Below, one piece after another: positions 1-7,698 of a DNA stretch of 64,000 nt. The notes under the pieces were generated by a model. That model saw only the letters and a list, made by a program, of their open reading frames with translations. It was not told where the DNA came from and did no database searches. The translations under genes were made by a program, and so were the position numbers. The stretch comes from Streptomyces sp. VRA16 Mangrove soil (GTDB taxonomy: Bacteria; Actinomycetota; Actinomycetes; Streptomycetales; Streptomycetaceae): assembly GCF_017377775.1 (NCBI RefSeq), contig NZ_JAFVLN010000002.1, positions 124,001-188,000 on the forward strand, read 5' to 3'. Every line of letters begins with the position of its first letter. Positions within the stretch are counted from its first letter, which is position 1.

Positions 1-199
1 TGGTCCTGCGGGTGATGTGCCGCTCGGTGTCCCGCAGGCCGGTGACCTTCGTCGGCCGCTCGTCCTGCCGGGCGGCGTACGACCCGCCGGCCCTGCCGCC
101 GCCGTGCACGGAACCGCTCCCGTCCGAACCGCCGCCGCAGGCCGCGAGCGCGGCCACGAGCACCATCGTCACTCCGGCGAGCGCCGGACGCCGCTTCAC
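1..199 (-). CDS. putative lipoprotein, N-terminal part only (runs off window edge)
   Basis: A minus-strand reading frame begins at the GTG at 199 and is still open at base 1, so only about 66 residues are visible. The N-terminus has two basic residues, a hydrophobic stretch and a lipobox (LAAC, Cys about residue 21), followed by a Gly/Ser-rich linker. This is typical of a Streptomyces membrane-anchored lipoprotein. An AAGGGG ribosome-binding site lies about 10 nt upstream of this GTG; a second in-frame GTG at 205 is possible but too close to that site. The function cannot be judged because the mature domain lies outside the window. Confidence 0.6.
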   Translation of the reverse strand, partial: MKRRPALAGVTMVLVAALAACGGGSDGSGSVHGGGRAGGSYAARQDERPTKVTGLRDTERHITRRT

Positions 200-306
200 G
201 CGCACCCATCCCCTTACTTGTACATGCCATCAGGAAGCGGAAGCGTAACCGATCTTGAACGGGCGGCGGACCTCCGGATCCGACCGACCGGTGGGGAAGC
301 CGTGAA

Positions 307-333
307 GGCGCCGCCACCGTCACAGGCGGCGCC
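307..333. terminator. hairpin downstream of the pectate lyase gene
   Basis: GGCGCCGCC (307-315) pairs perfectly with GGCGGCGCC (325-333) around a 9-nt loop, about 100 nt past the pectate lyase stop. There is no T-run, which is usual for high-GC actinobacterial terminators. The surrounding 200-429 gap shows no gene. Confidence 0.5.
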
Positions 334-429
334 TCCCTCGGCTCCGACGGACGGACCGCCGCCCTCGGCCGTGCCGACGGCGGCAGCGGCGCGGTCGCCT
401 TCGACGGTCGGCCCGGATCGCGCGGTGCC

Positions 430-1992
430 CTAGCTCGCGTACGTCTCGAACTCGGCGACCTTCGGGGTCGCGGAGGCGCCGGTGATCTCGAAGGTGATCT
501 TCTTCAGCGAGGTGGCGTCGAAGGAGATCGTGCCCGCGCCGCTGCCCGTCTTGAGCACGGCGCCGGTGTCGGCGTTCAGCAGCCGCCAGGCGCCGATGGC
601 ACCCGTGGCGTCCGCCGCCTCACGGATCCGGACGGAGGAGACCGTGGTGGCGGAGCCCCACTTGACGGAGACCGAGCCGGTCGTGCCGGACGGCGACCAG
701 TAGGTGCTCATGTCCCCGTCGCGCACGTTGCCGTAACTGGTGCCGGACGCCTTGCTCGTGCCGTCGGCGCCCGCTGTCGAGCTCAGGCTGAGGTTGGTGC
801 CGCTGGGCGCGGTCGCGGTGTCCGTCGGCGTCGGGGTCGGCGTCGCCGTGTCCGTGGGGGTGGTGCTCGGGTCGGGGCTCTGCGCGGAGCAGCTGCCGTC
901 CGACACCTTCATGCCGTTGCCGGCGCCCGCGGTCGCGGTCACCACGTCCGGTACGCAGCTCGCGTCGTCCAAGGTGTACGCGTACGGGACGGAGACCGTG
1001 GTGTTGGAGACCGGATCGGGCCCTGCCGGGTTGTTCTCGTCCCCGGGGTCGGACCAGGTCACGTTGTCGAAGATGTTGCCGCTGACGTCCCAGTACCCGG
1101 CCAGATCGGTGTAGAAGGTGCCGAGGACGTCCTTGGAGTCCTTGAAGTAGTTGTTGTCGACCTTGGCCTTGGCGCCGACGCGGGAGTTGATGCCCGACTC
1201 GTTCAGGCTCACGTAGTAGTTGTTGTACATGTGGGCCGTGCCGCCGCGCAGCAGGGGTGTACGGGAGTCGATGTTCTCGTAGAGGTTGTGGTGGAACGTG
1301 ATGTAGCTGCTCTCGATGTTGCTGTCGCTGGAGTTGACGAGGCCGCCGCGGCCCGAGTTGCGCAGCGTGCTGTACGAGAGCGTGACGTACCGGGTGTTGT
1401 CCTTCAGGTCGAAGAGCCCGTCGTAGCCGTCGGACTCGCCGCCCGAGGCGATGAGGTTCACGTGGTCGACCCAGACGTTGTGGACGTCGGTCTCCATGCC
1501 GATGGCGTCGCCGCCGTTGGAAGTGGGCGTACCGGACTTCTTGACGTTCTGGACCGTCACGTTCTGGATGATGATGTTGCTGGACTCCCTTATGTGGATG
1601 CCCAGTTGGTCGAAGACGGCGCCGCTGCCGACGCCGACGATCGTGACGTTGCTGATCTGCTTGAGCTCGATCACGCCGTCGGCGGTGTTGCAGCTCTCGC
1701 CCGACACCTTGCTGGTGTTGGCGTGGTTGATGGTGCCCTCGACCTCGATGGTGATCGGGGTGTCGCCTGCGGCCCGGCCGCACAGGGCCTGGTGGATCTG
1801 GGTGCCTGTGGTCGCCTTGACGGTGGTTCCGCCGGCGCCGCCCGTGGTGCCGCCGTTCTGGGTGGCGTAGCCGGTGGCTCCGCCGATCGCGGCGGCCGAT
1901 GCGGAGGGCATCGTGAGGATGGCTCCGGTGGCCGCGGCCATGCCCATGGCGGCCACCGCCGCGTAGATGCCGCGTGCGGCTCGTCGTCTCAT
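430..1992 (-). CDS. secreted pectate lyase (PL1) with C-terminal carbohydrate-binding-like domain
   Basis: The 520-residue product would cleave polygalacturonate outside the cell by beta-elimination. A basic N-terminus (MRRRAARG) and Ala-rich hydrophobic segment form a signal peptide of about 35 residues. Residues about 40-380 are a PL1-type parallel beta-helix: they contain the vWiDH-like motif NVWVDH and the RTPLLR motif that supplies the catalytic Arg in this family, plus repeated Asn/Val ladders. A Pro/Thr/Asp linker (about 385-410) leads to a roughly 110-residue beta-rich domain resembling F5/8 type C or CBM modules, probably a glycan anchor. I start at the ATG at 1992 because the open frame upstream has no signal-peptide character. 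The gene stands alone, with a LacI-type palindrome upstream at 2146. Confidence 0.85.
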   Translation of the reverse strand: MRRRAARGIYAAVAAMGMAAATGAILTMPSASAAAIGGATGYATQNGGTTGGAGGTTVKATTGTQIHQALCGRAAGDTPITIEVEGTINHANTSKVSGESCNTADGVIELKQISNVTIVGVGSGAVFDQLGIHIRESSNIIIQNVTVQNVKKSGTPTSNGGDAIGMETDVHNVWVDHVNLIASGGESDGYDGLFDLKDNTRYVTLSYSTLRNSGRGGLVNSSDSNIESSYITFHHNLYENIDSRTPLLRGGTAHMYNNYYVSLNESGINSRVGAKAKVDNNYFKDSKDVLGTFYTDLAGYWDVSGNIFDNVTWSDPGDENNPAGPDPVSNTTVSVPYAYTLDDASCVPDVVTATAGAGNGMKVSDGSCSAQSPDPSTTPTDTATPTPTPTDTATAPSGTNLSLSSTAGADGTSKASGTSYGNVRDGDMSTYWSPSGTTGSVSVKWGSATTVSSVRIREAADATGAIGAWRLLNADTGAVLKTGSGAGTISFDATSLKKITFEITGASATPKVAEFETYAS

Positions 1993-2145
1993 GTGGAGGT
2001 CCGTCCCTGTTCGTCGTTCGTCCTCGGATTCCGGGTGGTGCTCCTGCGTGCCGCTGTGGGCAGCGCGGGATGGAGCAGCTGTGCCGGATCCGGAAGCGGA
2101 CTGCCGCTTCCACGGGACGGATCGCCACAGAGGCGAAAGCGCGGA

Positions 2146-2157
2146 GAAAGCGCTTTC
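2146..2157. promoter_or_regulatory. LacI-type palindromic operator upstream of the pectate lyase
   Basis: GAAAGCGCTTTC is a perfect 12-bp palindrome about 155 bp upstream of the pectate lyase ATG, with a further half-like GCGAAAGCGC at 2133-2142. Such palindromes with a central CG are typical LacI-family sites. Its core differs from the AACCGGTT sites elsewhere in the window, so a different regulator is likely. Confidence 0.45.
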
Positions 2158-2226
2158 CGGCGGCGAGGATAGAGGCCTCACGGTTCCGTCGGCAAGGCCG
2201 CGCGAGGAGAAGTGGGCACCAACTCA

Positions 2227-2238
2227 CCCATGCATGGG
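2227..2238. promoter_or_regulatory. perfect 12-bp palindrome in a divergent intergenic region
   Basis: CCCATGCATGGG lies between the pectate lyase and the plus-strand gene starting at 2366. It could be a dimeric regulator site, but only the symmetry supports it. Confidence 0.25.
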
Positions 2239-2365
2239 CCGACTTCACGGGACGGCGTGCGACGACGACCGGCCACGGACCGGGGTTCCGTTCCTTCGTC
2301 CGAGACGTTCACGGCGTCCCGCCTCGGGCGGTGGACCGGTCGGCGGCACCGGCATCATTGGCCCC

Positions 2366-3133
2366 GTGACGACAGACAGCACCGACACCGACACCGACAT
2401 GGGCGTAGGCACGTCCCGGACCGGAGAGGCCCGGCGGGACCGGATCCCCGGCTACGAGAGCGGTCCCCTGGCGCACCGCTCCGAACTGCTGGACGAGCCA
2501 CTGTTCTGGCTCGGGCATCTCACCCCGTGCGTACTGGTGAACGAGGAGGCCCAGGAGCTGCTGTGGGGCGCGGACCTCGACGCCGCCGAGGCCTTCCACC
2601 GGGAGTTGACGGGGCAGGCGCGGTGGCCCGTGTTCACGGTGCCGGTCCGGGGCGGGCGACTGCACGTCGTGTACCGCAATCTCACGGACGACCGGGGCAT
2701 CGACCATCTCCTGCACCCCGGCGCCGCCGACCGCGCCGAGCTTCTCGCCTCGGACGACGGCCATTTCATGGGCCCCGCCCTGTCCTGGTCCGAGCTGACG
2801 GCCGCCGCGGACAACCGTCTGCCGGGCGGCTCCACCACGGACGCCGATGCCCGGCTGCTGCTCCTGCTGCCCGCGTTCGGCGACGCGGACGTGCCCGACG
2901 ACGCCGCGGACCGGGTCGCGGCGGCGCTCGACGCCCTGACGGCGGTGGAGGATCCGCAGCGACTGGCGACACTGATCACCGAGCACCAGGGCCCGTGCGG
3001 CGCACCGCAGTGGACCACGGGCCCCGACGGGGTGCGCCGCAACGACGGCCCGTACTCGTACCGCAACCCGGCGAACCGCTTCGCTCTCCCGCCGGACCGA
3101 CTCGCCCTGGTCTCAGCGGCGTTGGCCCCCTGA
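2366..3133 (+). CDS. conserved-type hypothetical protein, about 255 residues
   Basis: I do not recognise a named domain. The GTG at 2366 gives 255 residues; an in-frame ATG at 2399 would give 244 and removes an Asp/Thr-rich leader, so the start is uncertain. The product is acidic, soluble and has no signal peptide or membrane segment. The C-terminal third has an ordered-looking segment containing GPCGAPQW and NDGPYSYRNPANRF, which resembles a conserved tail rather than a random frame. Third-position GC is high throughout, which supports real coding. The gene converges on the Mut7-C gene with only 36 bp between stops. No job can be inferred from the neighbours. Confidence 0.6.
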   Translation: MTTDSTDTDTDMGVGTSRTGEARRDRIPGYESGPLAHRSELLDEPLFWLGHLTPCVLVNEEAQELLWGADLDAAEAFHRELTGQARWPVFTVPVRGGRLHVVYRNLTDDRGIDHLLHPGAADRAELLASDDGHFMGPALSWSELTAAADNRLPGGSTTDADARLLLLLPAFGDADVPDDAADRVAAALDALTAVEDPQRLATLITEHQGPCGAPQWTTGPDGVRRNDGPYSYRNPANRFALPPDRLALVSAALAP

Positions 3134-3169
3134 GGCGGAGGTCGCGCAGGGCCGACCGGGCCCGGCCCG

Positions 3170-3901
3170 TCAGCTCCGGCCGAACTCTGCCACCGCCTCC
3201 CCCACCATCGCCTCCAGACGGTCGTGGTGCGCGCCGCGCCAGTACACGCGGGCGCAGGCCTCGCACTGGGCGAACACGTCGTACGTGGCGCGGGTGCCGC
3301 CCTCCAGGCGCTCGGCCATGTCCTCCTTGCGGGCTTCGGTGAGGGTGCCGTTGCAGGCGGTGCAGCGGGTCCAGGGACGCAGCACGGGGGCGAACCGGCC
3401 GAGTATGTCGCGGAGTTGGTCGTCGGGGCGGTCGCTGTAGACGTAGGCGCCGGCCCACAGTTCGCGGCGGCGCAGCAGGCCGCGGTCGCGGCTGAGCATG
3501 ACCCTGCGCTCGGCGGCCGAGAGCGCGGCGAGGGCCGGGTCGCCGATGTCCGTGGACTCGTAGGCGGCGTCCACACCGAGCAGTCGCATCCGGCGGGCGA
3601 GGGTGCCGAGGTGGACGTCGAGGAGGAAGCGGAGCGGGGCGCCCGGGACCTGTTGCGGACGGGCCACGGGACGTACGCCGACCCGCTCGCCCGCGCCCGG
3701 GATGTGCGCGACCGGCACCTCGGCGCCGTCCACGACGAGCGTGCCGACCTCCGTCAGAGGCACCCCGAGGGACTCGACGACGTGGCCGAGCGTCGAGACA
3801 CCGTCGACGGCGAGCGGGGCCGCCGTGCCGTCCCGGAACGCGCGGGGCACGAACATGCCCAGTTCGGGGGCGACTTCGACGATGATCTCGGGACCGTTCA
3901 T
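3170..3901 (-). CDS. ubiquitin-like/Mut7-C fusion protein (PIN-type RNase)
   Basis: The 243-residue product fits the Ub-Mut7C plus Mut7-C architecture. Residues about 1-85 resemble a beta-grasp (MoaD/ThiS-like) domain, with TLGHVVESLGVP and the segment around VVDGAEVPV. Residues about 90-240 are the Mut7-C nuclease domain: RFLLDVHLGTLARRMRLLG holds the first acidic residue of the PIN-like active site and VMLSRDRGLLRRR the next. The C-terminal CTACNGTL and CEACARVYWRG supply four cysteines for a zinc ribbon. The start is the ATG at 3901; the frame extends further upstream but without family similarity. The gene is divergent from the proteasome-like gene 141 bp away. Its target RNA is unknown. 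Confidence 0.8.
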   Translation of the reverse strand: MNGPEIIVEVAPELGMFVPRAFRDGTAAPLAVDGVSTLGHVVESLGVPLTEVGTLVVDGAEVPVAHIPGAGERVGVRPVARPQQVPGAPLRFLLDVHLGTLARRMRLLGVDAAYESTDIGDPALAALSAAERRVMLSRDRGLLRRRELWAGAYVYSDRPDDQLRDILGRFAPVLRPWTRCTACNGTLTEARKEDMAERLEGGTRATYDVFAQCEACARVYWRGAHHDRLEAMVGEAVAEFGRS

Positions 3902-4042
3902 CGGCCCAGAATGCCATGCCGCGTCGAACGAGGACACGAACGCAGGTTCTGCGGGGCCCGGTACGGGACAGATAGCCGTACGGAGCACCAACGAAGGTGC
4001 CGTGCCGCACCGACCGAGGACGCCGACCGAAAGCGAGCCCAT

Positions 4043-4870
4043 ATGACCGAGCACCAGCGCGGGCTGCCGCCCGTGTTCCTGGACAGCAGCACGTCGTCCT
4101 TCACGCGTCTTGTCGAACGCGTCGCCCCGCACAGTCTGCCGTGGAACCGGGAGACCGGGCCGGTGCACGACGTGCCGCACGGCACCACGGTGCTCGCCCT
4201 GACCTTCGACGGCGGCGTGCTGATGGCCGGCGACCGGCGCGCGACGATGGGCAATGTGATCGCGCAGCGCGACCTGGAGAAGGTCAACTACGCCGACGAG
4301 CACACGGCGGTGGCGTTCGCGGGAACGGTGGGCCTGGCGAAGGAGCTGGTCCGCCTCTACCAGCTCGAACTGGCCCACTACGAAAAGCTGGAGCGACGCT
4401 CCCTTACCCTCAACGGCAAGGCGCAGCGCCTCGCCGCGATGATCCGCGACCATCTCGCCCAGGCCATGCAGGGGCTGGCCGTCATCCCGCTGCTCGCCGG
4501 GTACGACACGGCGCGCGGCACCGGCAGGGTCTTCTCCTTCGACGTCACCGGCGGGCCGTACGAGGCGGTCGGTTACCACTCCGACGGTTCCGGCTCGCCG
4601 TACGCGCGCGGGGCGCTGAAGAAGCTCTACCGCCCGGGGATGTCGGCGGCGGACGCGACGACGGTGGCGGTGCAGGCGCTGTACGACGCGGCGGACGACG
4701 ACTCGGCGACGGGCGGCCCCGATCTGAGCCGCCACATCTATCCGTCGGTCGCGCTGGTCACGGAGGACGGCTACCGGCAGGTGCCGGAGGCCGAGGTGCG
4801 GGCTGTGGCCGAGTCGGTCGTCGCGGCGCGCCGGTCGGCACCGGAGGGACCCACGGCGCCGCTTCTGTGA
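4043..4870 (+). CDS. prcB: proteasome beta subunit, apparently an orphan copy
   Basis: The 275-residue product is a 20S proteasome beta-type N-terminal nucleophile hydrolase. Autocleavage is predicted at Gly47-Thr48 (HGTTVLAL), exposing the catalytic threonine. Counting Thr48 as residue 1, Asp17 (D64, in AGDRRAT) and Lys33 (K80, in DLEKVNY) of the family are both present, so the active site looks intact. In characterised actinobacteria prcB sits directly before prcA in a cluster with pup, dop and mpa/arc. Here it has a nuclease gene upstream and a VOC gene downstream, and no alpha subunit or Pup gene is visible. It is therefore likely a second, dispersed copy, or the member of a rearranged pathway. 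The start at 4043 follows a GA-rich stretch. Confidence 0.85.
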   Translation: MTEHQRGLPPVFLDSSTSSFTRLVERVAPHSLPWNRETGPVHDVPHGTTVLALTFDGGVLMAGDRRATMGNVIAQRDLEKVNYADEHTAVAFAGTVGLAKELVRLYQLELAHYEKLERRSLTLNGKAQRLAAMIRDHLAQAMQGLAVIPLLAGYDTARGTGRVFSFDVTGGPYEAVGYHSDGSGSPYARGALKKLYRPGMSAADATTVAVQALYDAADDDSATGGPDLSRHIYPSVALVTEDGYRQVPEAEVRAVAESVVAARRSAPEGPTAPLL

Positions 4871-4890
4871 CGAGGCGGACCGTCGCACCA

Positions 4891-4938
4891 CCGACCGGAC
4901 GCCGGGCCGACCGGACGCCCGGCCGACCGGACGCCCGT
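4891..4938. repeat. three tandem 16-bp repeats
   Basis: The unit CCGACCGGACGCCCGG occurs three times end to end (4891-4906, 4907-4922, 4923-4938) with single mismatches, just after the proteasome beta stop. It could fold back weakly and act as a terminator, or be a variable-number repeat. Confidence 0.7.
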
Positions 4939-4971
4939 AAATCCGGTAGCCACCGCTCACCGCCCTCTTGC

Positions 4972-4977
4972 TATGGT
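4972..4977 (+). promoter_or_regulatory. -10 element giving a probably leaderless VOC transcript
   Basis: TATGGT fits the TANNNT form of actinobacterial -10 elements and ends 6 nt before the ATG at 4984. Transcription would start at or next to the start codon. No clear -35 is visible 17 nt upstream. Confidence 0.45.
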
Positions 4978-4983
4978 GCGCCG

Positions 4984-5418
4984 ATGTCATCGATCAAGAA
5001 GATCCAGGTCACCTTCGACTGCGCGGACCCCGAGCGCGTCGCCCGCTTCTGGTGCGAGGTGCTGGGGTACGTCGCACCGGAGCCGCCCGAGGGTTTCGCC
5101 ACGTGGGCGGCCTTCTGGGACACGCAGGAGCCCGAGGCCCGGGGCGCCTGGTTCGCGTGCAGCGACCCCACCGGTGCGGGCCCGCGCCTGTACTTCCAGC
5201 GCGTTCCCGAGGGCAAGGTCGTCAAGAACCGCGTGCACCTCGACGTACGCGCCGGTACCGGTCTCGTCGGCGACGAGCGGCTGGCCGTGCTCGAGGCGGA
5301 GGCCAAGCGTCTGATCGCCCTCGGGGCGACGCACGTGCTGACGCAGCACGCCGACGAGGAGAACGAGTCCTGCATCACCCTGCAGGACATCGAGGGCAAC
5401 GAGTTCTGCCTCGACTGA
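4984..5418 (+). CDS. VOC (glyoxalase/bleomycin-resistance-like) family protein
   Basis: The 144-residue product matches the small glyoxalase-like VOC proteins common in Streptomyces. The N-terminus begins MSSIKKIQVTFDCADPERVARF, where the first beta strand and the helix with ARFWCEVLGY form the first half of the beta-alpha-beta-beta-beta unit. The C-terminal CITLQDIEGNEFCLD closes the second half and carries the Glu that is often a metal ligand. VOC proteins bind a divalent metal or small hydrophobic ligands; the substrate here cannot be told. There is no Shine-Dalgarno sequence, consistent with the leaderless promoter just upstream. Confidence 0.75.
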   Translation: MSSIKKIQVTFDCADPERVARFWCEVLGYVAPEPPEGFATWAAFWDTQEPEARGAWFACSDPTGAGPRLYFQRVPEGKVVKNRVHLDVRAGTGLVGDERLAVLEAEAKRLIALGATHVLTQHADEENESCITLQDIEGNEFCLD

Positions 5419-5910
5419 GCCCTCGACCGCCCCTCGACCGACTCCGCGCGCCGCCCGCACTCGTCACCATGAGGGGGCGGCGCGCCGACGCGCGGGGGTG
5501 GGACGGCCGGGCGTCGGGACCGGCCTCAACCGGCGGCGCCGGCCGGCATCAGCTTGCATCGCCGTGACGTCCCGTGCCCCCGCCCATGAGCAGGCCGACA
5601 TCCTCGCCGAGCCGCCGCTCCACGACCCGTGTCGTCAGGTCCGTCCGCCCCGCCTCCCGGCACGACCGCGCGGCCCCTGGGTGGTCCCGTCGGCGGCCAG
5701 GGGCACAGGGCGGCCCCGCCACCCGGGGGAAGGGCGGCGGAGCCGTGAGGGCTCGGGCGCGGGCCTGGGGGTTGAAGCCGGGTCCCGAGCGGTCCGTGGG
5801 GCTCTCCAGTGTGGGAGGGGTACCTGTCCGGGGCGTGCGCTGCCGCTGTGGCACACCTCACAGTCGCCGGGCGGATCGGTATATGCCGTCGCACGTAACC
5901 CGCTGGCCCG
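5419..5910. other. intergenic stretch with no supported gene
   Basis: Open frames exist on both strands but their third-position base use is mixed and no family motif is seen. The only supported element is the promoter at its right end, listed separately. Confidence 0.5.
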
Positions 5911-5933
5911 TTGTCAGTGGCACCACATAGGCT
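5911..5933 (+). promoter_or_regulatory. RecA-NDp (PafBC-type) DNA-damage promoter
   Basis: TTGTCAGTG (5911-5919), an 8-nt spacer, then TAGGCT (5928-5933) matches the LexA-independent DNA-damage promoter of actinobacteria (TTGTCRGTG-N8-TANNNT) without mismatch. The ATG of the next gene begins 7 nt after the -10, so the transcript should be leaderless. Confidence 0.75.
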
Positions 5934-5939
5934 CTTCAC

Positions 5940-6116
5940 ATGATCCCCGCCGAGACCTCCGAATCCGAGCGGTCTGCCGAGCTGTTGAACGAGCAGATCC
6001 GCGGCCTCATGGCGCGCACCGGCGGGCGGTTGAGCGATTCGCAGCGCCGGGAGTACGAAGTGCTGGTCGTCGAGTGGGCCGCCGCCGTGCGTGGGGAGAT
6101 CGTGAAGGCCGCCTGA
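5940..6116 (+). CDS. small 58-residue protein under a DNA-damage promoter
   Basis: The frame encodes 58 residues with high third-position GC and no signal peptide or membrane segment. It begins MIPAETSESERSAELLNEQ and is predicted to be mostly helical, with heptad-like spacing (LLNEQIRGLMARTG, then YEVLVVEWAAAVRGEIV). I do not recognise the family. The start at 5940 is fixed by the perfect RecA-NDp promoter whose -10 ends 7 nt upstream, which also explains why no ribosome-binding site is present. The regulation predicts expression after DNA damage through PafBC. What it does in that response, for example binding a repair protein or a protease adaptor, is unknown. Confidence 0.65.
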   Translation: MIPAETSESERSAELLNEQIRGLMARTGGRLSDSQRREYEVLVVEWAAAVRGEIVKAA

Positions 6117-6233
6117 AGCTTGCCCCGTAGGCGTTTCGGGCCGAGGCCGGCGGTGTCCCGCCCGGCGGACGACTTCGACGCCCCCGAACAACCGGGCCGG
6201 TTGGCTTGTCGCAGTGCGGTGCATACGCCGGCA

Positions 6234-6368
6234 AGTGACCCCCACCAGCTGGCGATCCTCAAGCGATGGCGGTTCGCCTCGCTCGTCCCGTGCTTCAGTC
6301 AGTGACCGCCACCAGCGGGGGATTTTCAAGCGATGGCGGTTCGACCTCGCTCGTCCCGTGCTTCAGTC
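6234..6368. repeat. perfectly adjacent 67/68-bp tandem duplication overlapping the GNAT 3' end
   Basis: Units 6234-6300 and 6301-6368 both run from AGTGACC to CTTCAGTC. They agree at nearly all positions, with one inserted base and a few substitutions in the left part. The second unit carries the stop codon of the minus-strand GNAT gene (6363-6365), so the gene's end and downstream flank were duplicated. The two units may also pair with each other's TGGCGGT/ACCGCCA segments. Confidence 0.8.
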
Positions 6369-6863
6369 GAGGGCCTTGGCGTACCAGTGATCCGCCTTGC
6401 CATGCCCTTCGTAAGGCCCGGTCTCCTCGTAGCCGTGCCTGGTGTACAGAGCCCGCGCTGCCGTGAGTTGGGTGTTGGTCTCGCACACGATCCGCGTAGC
6501 GCCCAGCCTCCTGGCTGACTGCTCGACGGCGAGGAGGAGACCCCGGCCCAAGCCTGCTCCCCGCCCAGCGGGGCGCACGAACATCCGCTTGAGCTCTGCG
6601 GTCTCAGGCGCACCGGCGAGCAGTCGCAGTCCTGCGCAGCCCAGGAACTCACCGCCGTCCCCGCGCGCAACGAGAAACTCGCCGTCGGGCGGGCTGAGCG
6701 CATGATGAGGATCCTCGACGAGCACCGCTTGCAGCTCGGCCTCTGTACCCGGACGCCCCAGTACCCGCAGCCCCATCTCGGTGAAGTACTCCCGCATCAC
6801 CTCGTCGACGCCCGGGCCGAGGACCGGCTCCGCCTTGATAGTCCACGTTGGCATGCGGCTCAT
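6363..6863 (-). CDS. GNAT family N-acetyltransferase
   Basis: The 166-residue product has the GNAT fold. The acetyl-CoA loop is read in the segment RMFVRPAGRGAGLGRGLL, where R-x-x-G-x-G/A is present as RGAGLG. The later beta-alpha part includes IVCETNTQLTAARALYTRHGYEE, the usual C-terminal region with a conserved Tyr. It would acetylate a small-molecule or protein amine in the cytoplasm; the substrate is unknown. The ATG at 6863 is preceded by a GGGGA sequence at good distance; an internal ATG at 6854 is an alternative. The frame extends further upstream without similarity. Its 3' end lies in a tandem duplication. Confidence 0.8.
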   Translation of the reverse strand: MSRMPTWTIKAEPVLGPGVDEVMREYFTEMGLRVLGRPGTEAELQAVLVEDPHHALSPPDGEFLVARGDGGEFLGCAGLRLLAGAPETAELKRMFVRPAGRGAGLGRGLLLAVEQSARRLGATRIVCETNTQLTAARALYTRHGYEETGPYEGHGKADHWYAKALD

Positions 6864-7012
6864 GGTCCCCGAGCAACTCATGGCCGTCCACCCTGCTCCC
6901 TCGATGGCGGGACAAGCCTCGGGTTCCGGCGGTCCGGATGGCCGAGCGCCGCCGATGCGTATGAGCCGCTGACGCCGGGCTTGCAGGCGTCCGACGCCAG
7001 CGGCGAAGGGGA

Positions 7013-7038
7013 GCAGCGGGCGGGGTAGTGCCCGCTGC
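7013..7038. terminator. hairpin upstream of the GNAT gene
   Basis: GCAGCGGGC (7013-7021) pairs with GCCCGCTGC (7030-7038) around an 8-nt loop. It lies between the divergent GNAT and DUF6221-like genes, so a terminator role is uncertain. Confidence 0.3.
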
Positions 7039-7157
7039 CACACCGTCTTCTACGCTCCCGGGGGCGCACGCGGATGCACCGGCGGCCCACGAATCTCACG
7101 AAGGGCGACAGCGTGAGAACATGCGGCTCATGATCGCCGCCTGGGAGAAGCGCACCG

Positions 7158-7568
7158 ATGGATGACCTGGTCCGCTGGCTCGAGGACCAACTGCACGACG
7201 ATGAGCGGATCGCGAAGGCGGCCATGGAGTTCCCCGGGCGGGAGGAACATCTCGTTCCGCGCGATCCCGGGGGCCGGTGGCTCCTCCCTCAGGGCCGATG
7301 GGTCCACCGGCGAGGCGACTACGGAGCCACGGTGGTCGCGGACGAGGCGGGACGCGTCATCGTCCCCGCCGATAACGATCAGGGCACGAGTGTCAGCATC
7401 CACATCGCCGAGCACGACCCGATGCGGGTACTGGAAGAGGTCACCGCCAAGACCAAGCTGATCGCCTGGGCCCTCAAGCAGCCGGCCGACACCACCCGGA
7501 AGATCCTCCGCCTCATCGCCGAGACGTACCGGCACCGGCCCGGTCACCAGGCGGAGTGGCGGCCGTGA
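7158..7568 (+). CDS. DUF6221-like small protein
   Basis: The 136-residue product begins MDDLVRWLEDQLHDDERIA, a pattern I associate with the DUF6221 family. That family is found almost only in Streptomyces and often next to mobile or variable genes. The middle is beta-rich around the conserved-looking HIAEHDPMRVLEEV, and the C-terminus is a helical tail. There is no signal peptide or catalytic motif. The function is unknown. Slightly less extreme codon use than the neighbouring catabolic genes and the nearby tandem repeat hint at a locally variable region, but nothing proves transfer. Confidence 0.65.
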   Translation: MDDLVRWLEDQLHDDERIAKAAMEFPGREEHLVPRDPGGRWLLPQGRWVHRRGDYGATVVADEAGRVIVPADNDQGTSVSIHIAEHDPMRVLEEVTAKTKLIAWALKQPADTTRKILRLIAETYRHRPGHQAEWRP

Positions 7569-7698
7569 CCGACGCCGAGACCCCGACCCCGGTCCCGTGT
7601 TCTCCGCCGAGGCACCGCGACCGCCGGTCCGGGAGCCGGCCCCGACTCACGGCGCCCCCGGCTTCGACAGTTTTTCGGCGCTCGCCTCGGCGGCGGGT

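Noticed and set aside
5549..5854. 101-codon minus-strand open frame in the gap before the small damage-inducible gene
   Set aside because: Third-position GC is mixed, there is no ribosome-binding site and no family pattern. I leave the stretch as intergenic.
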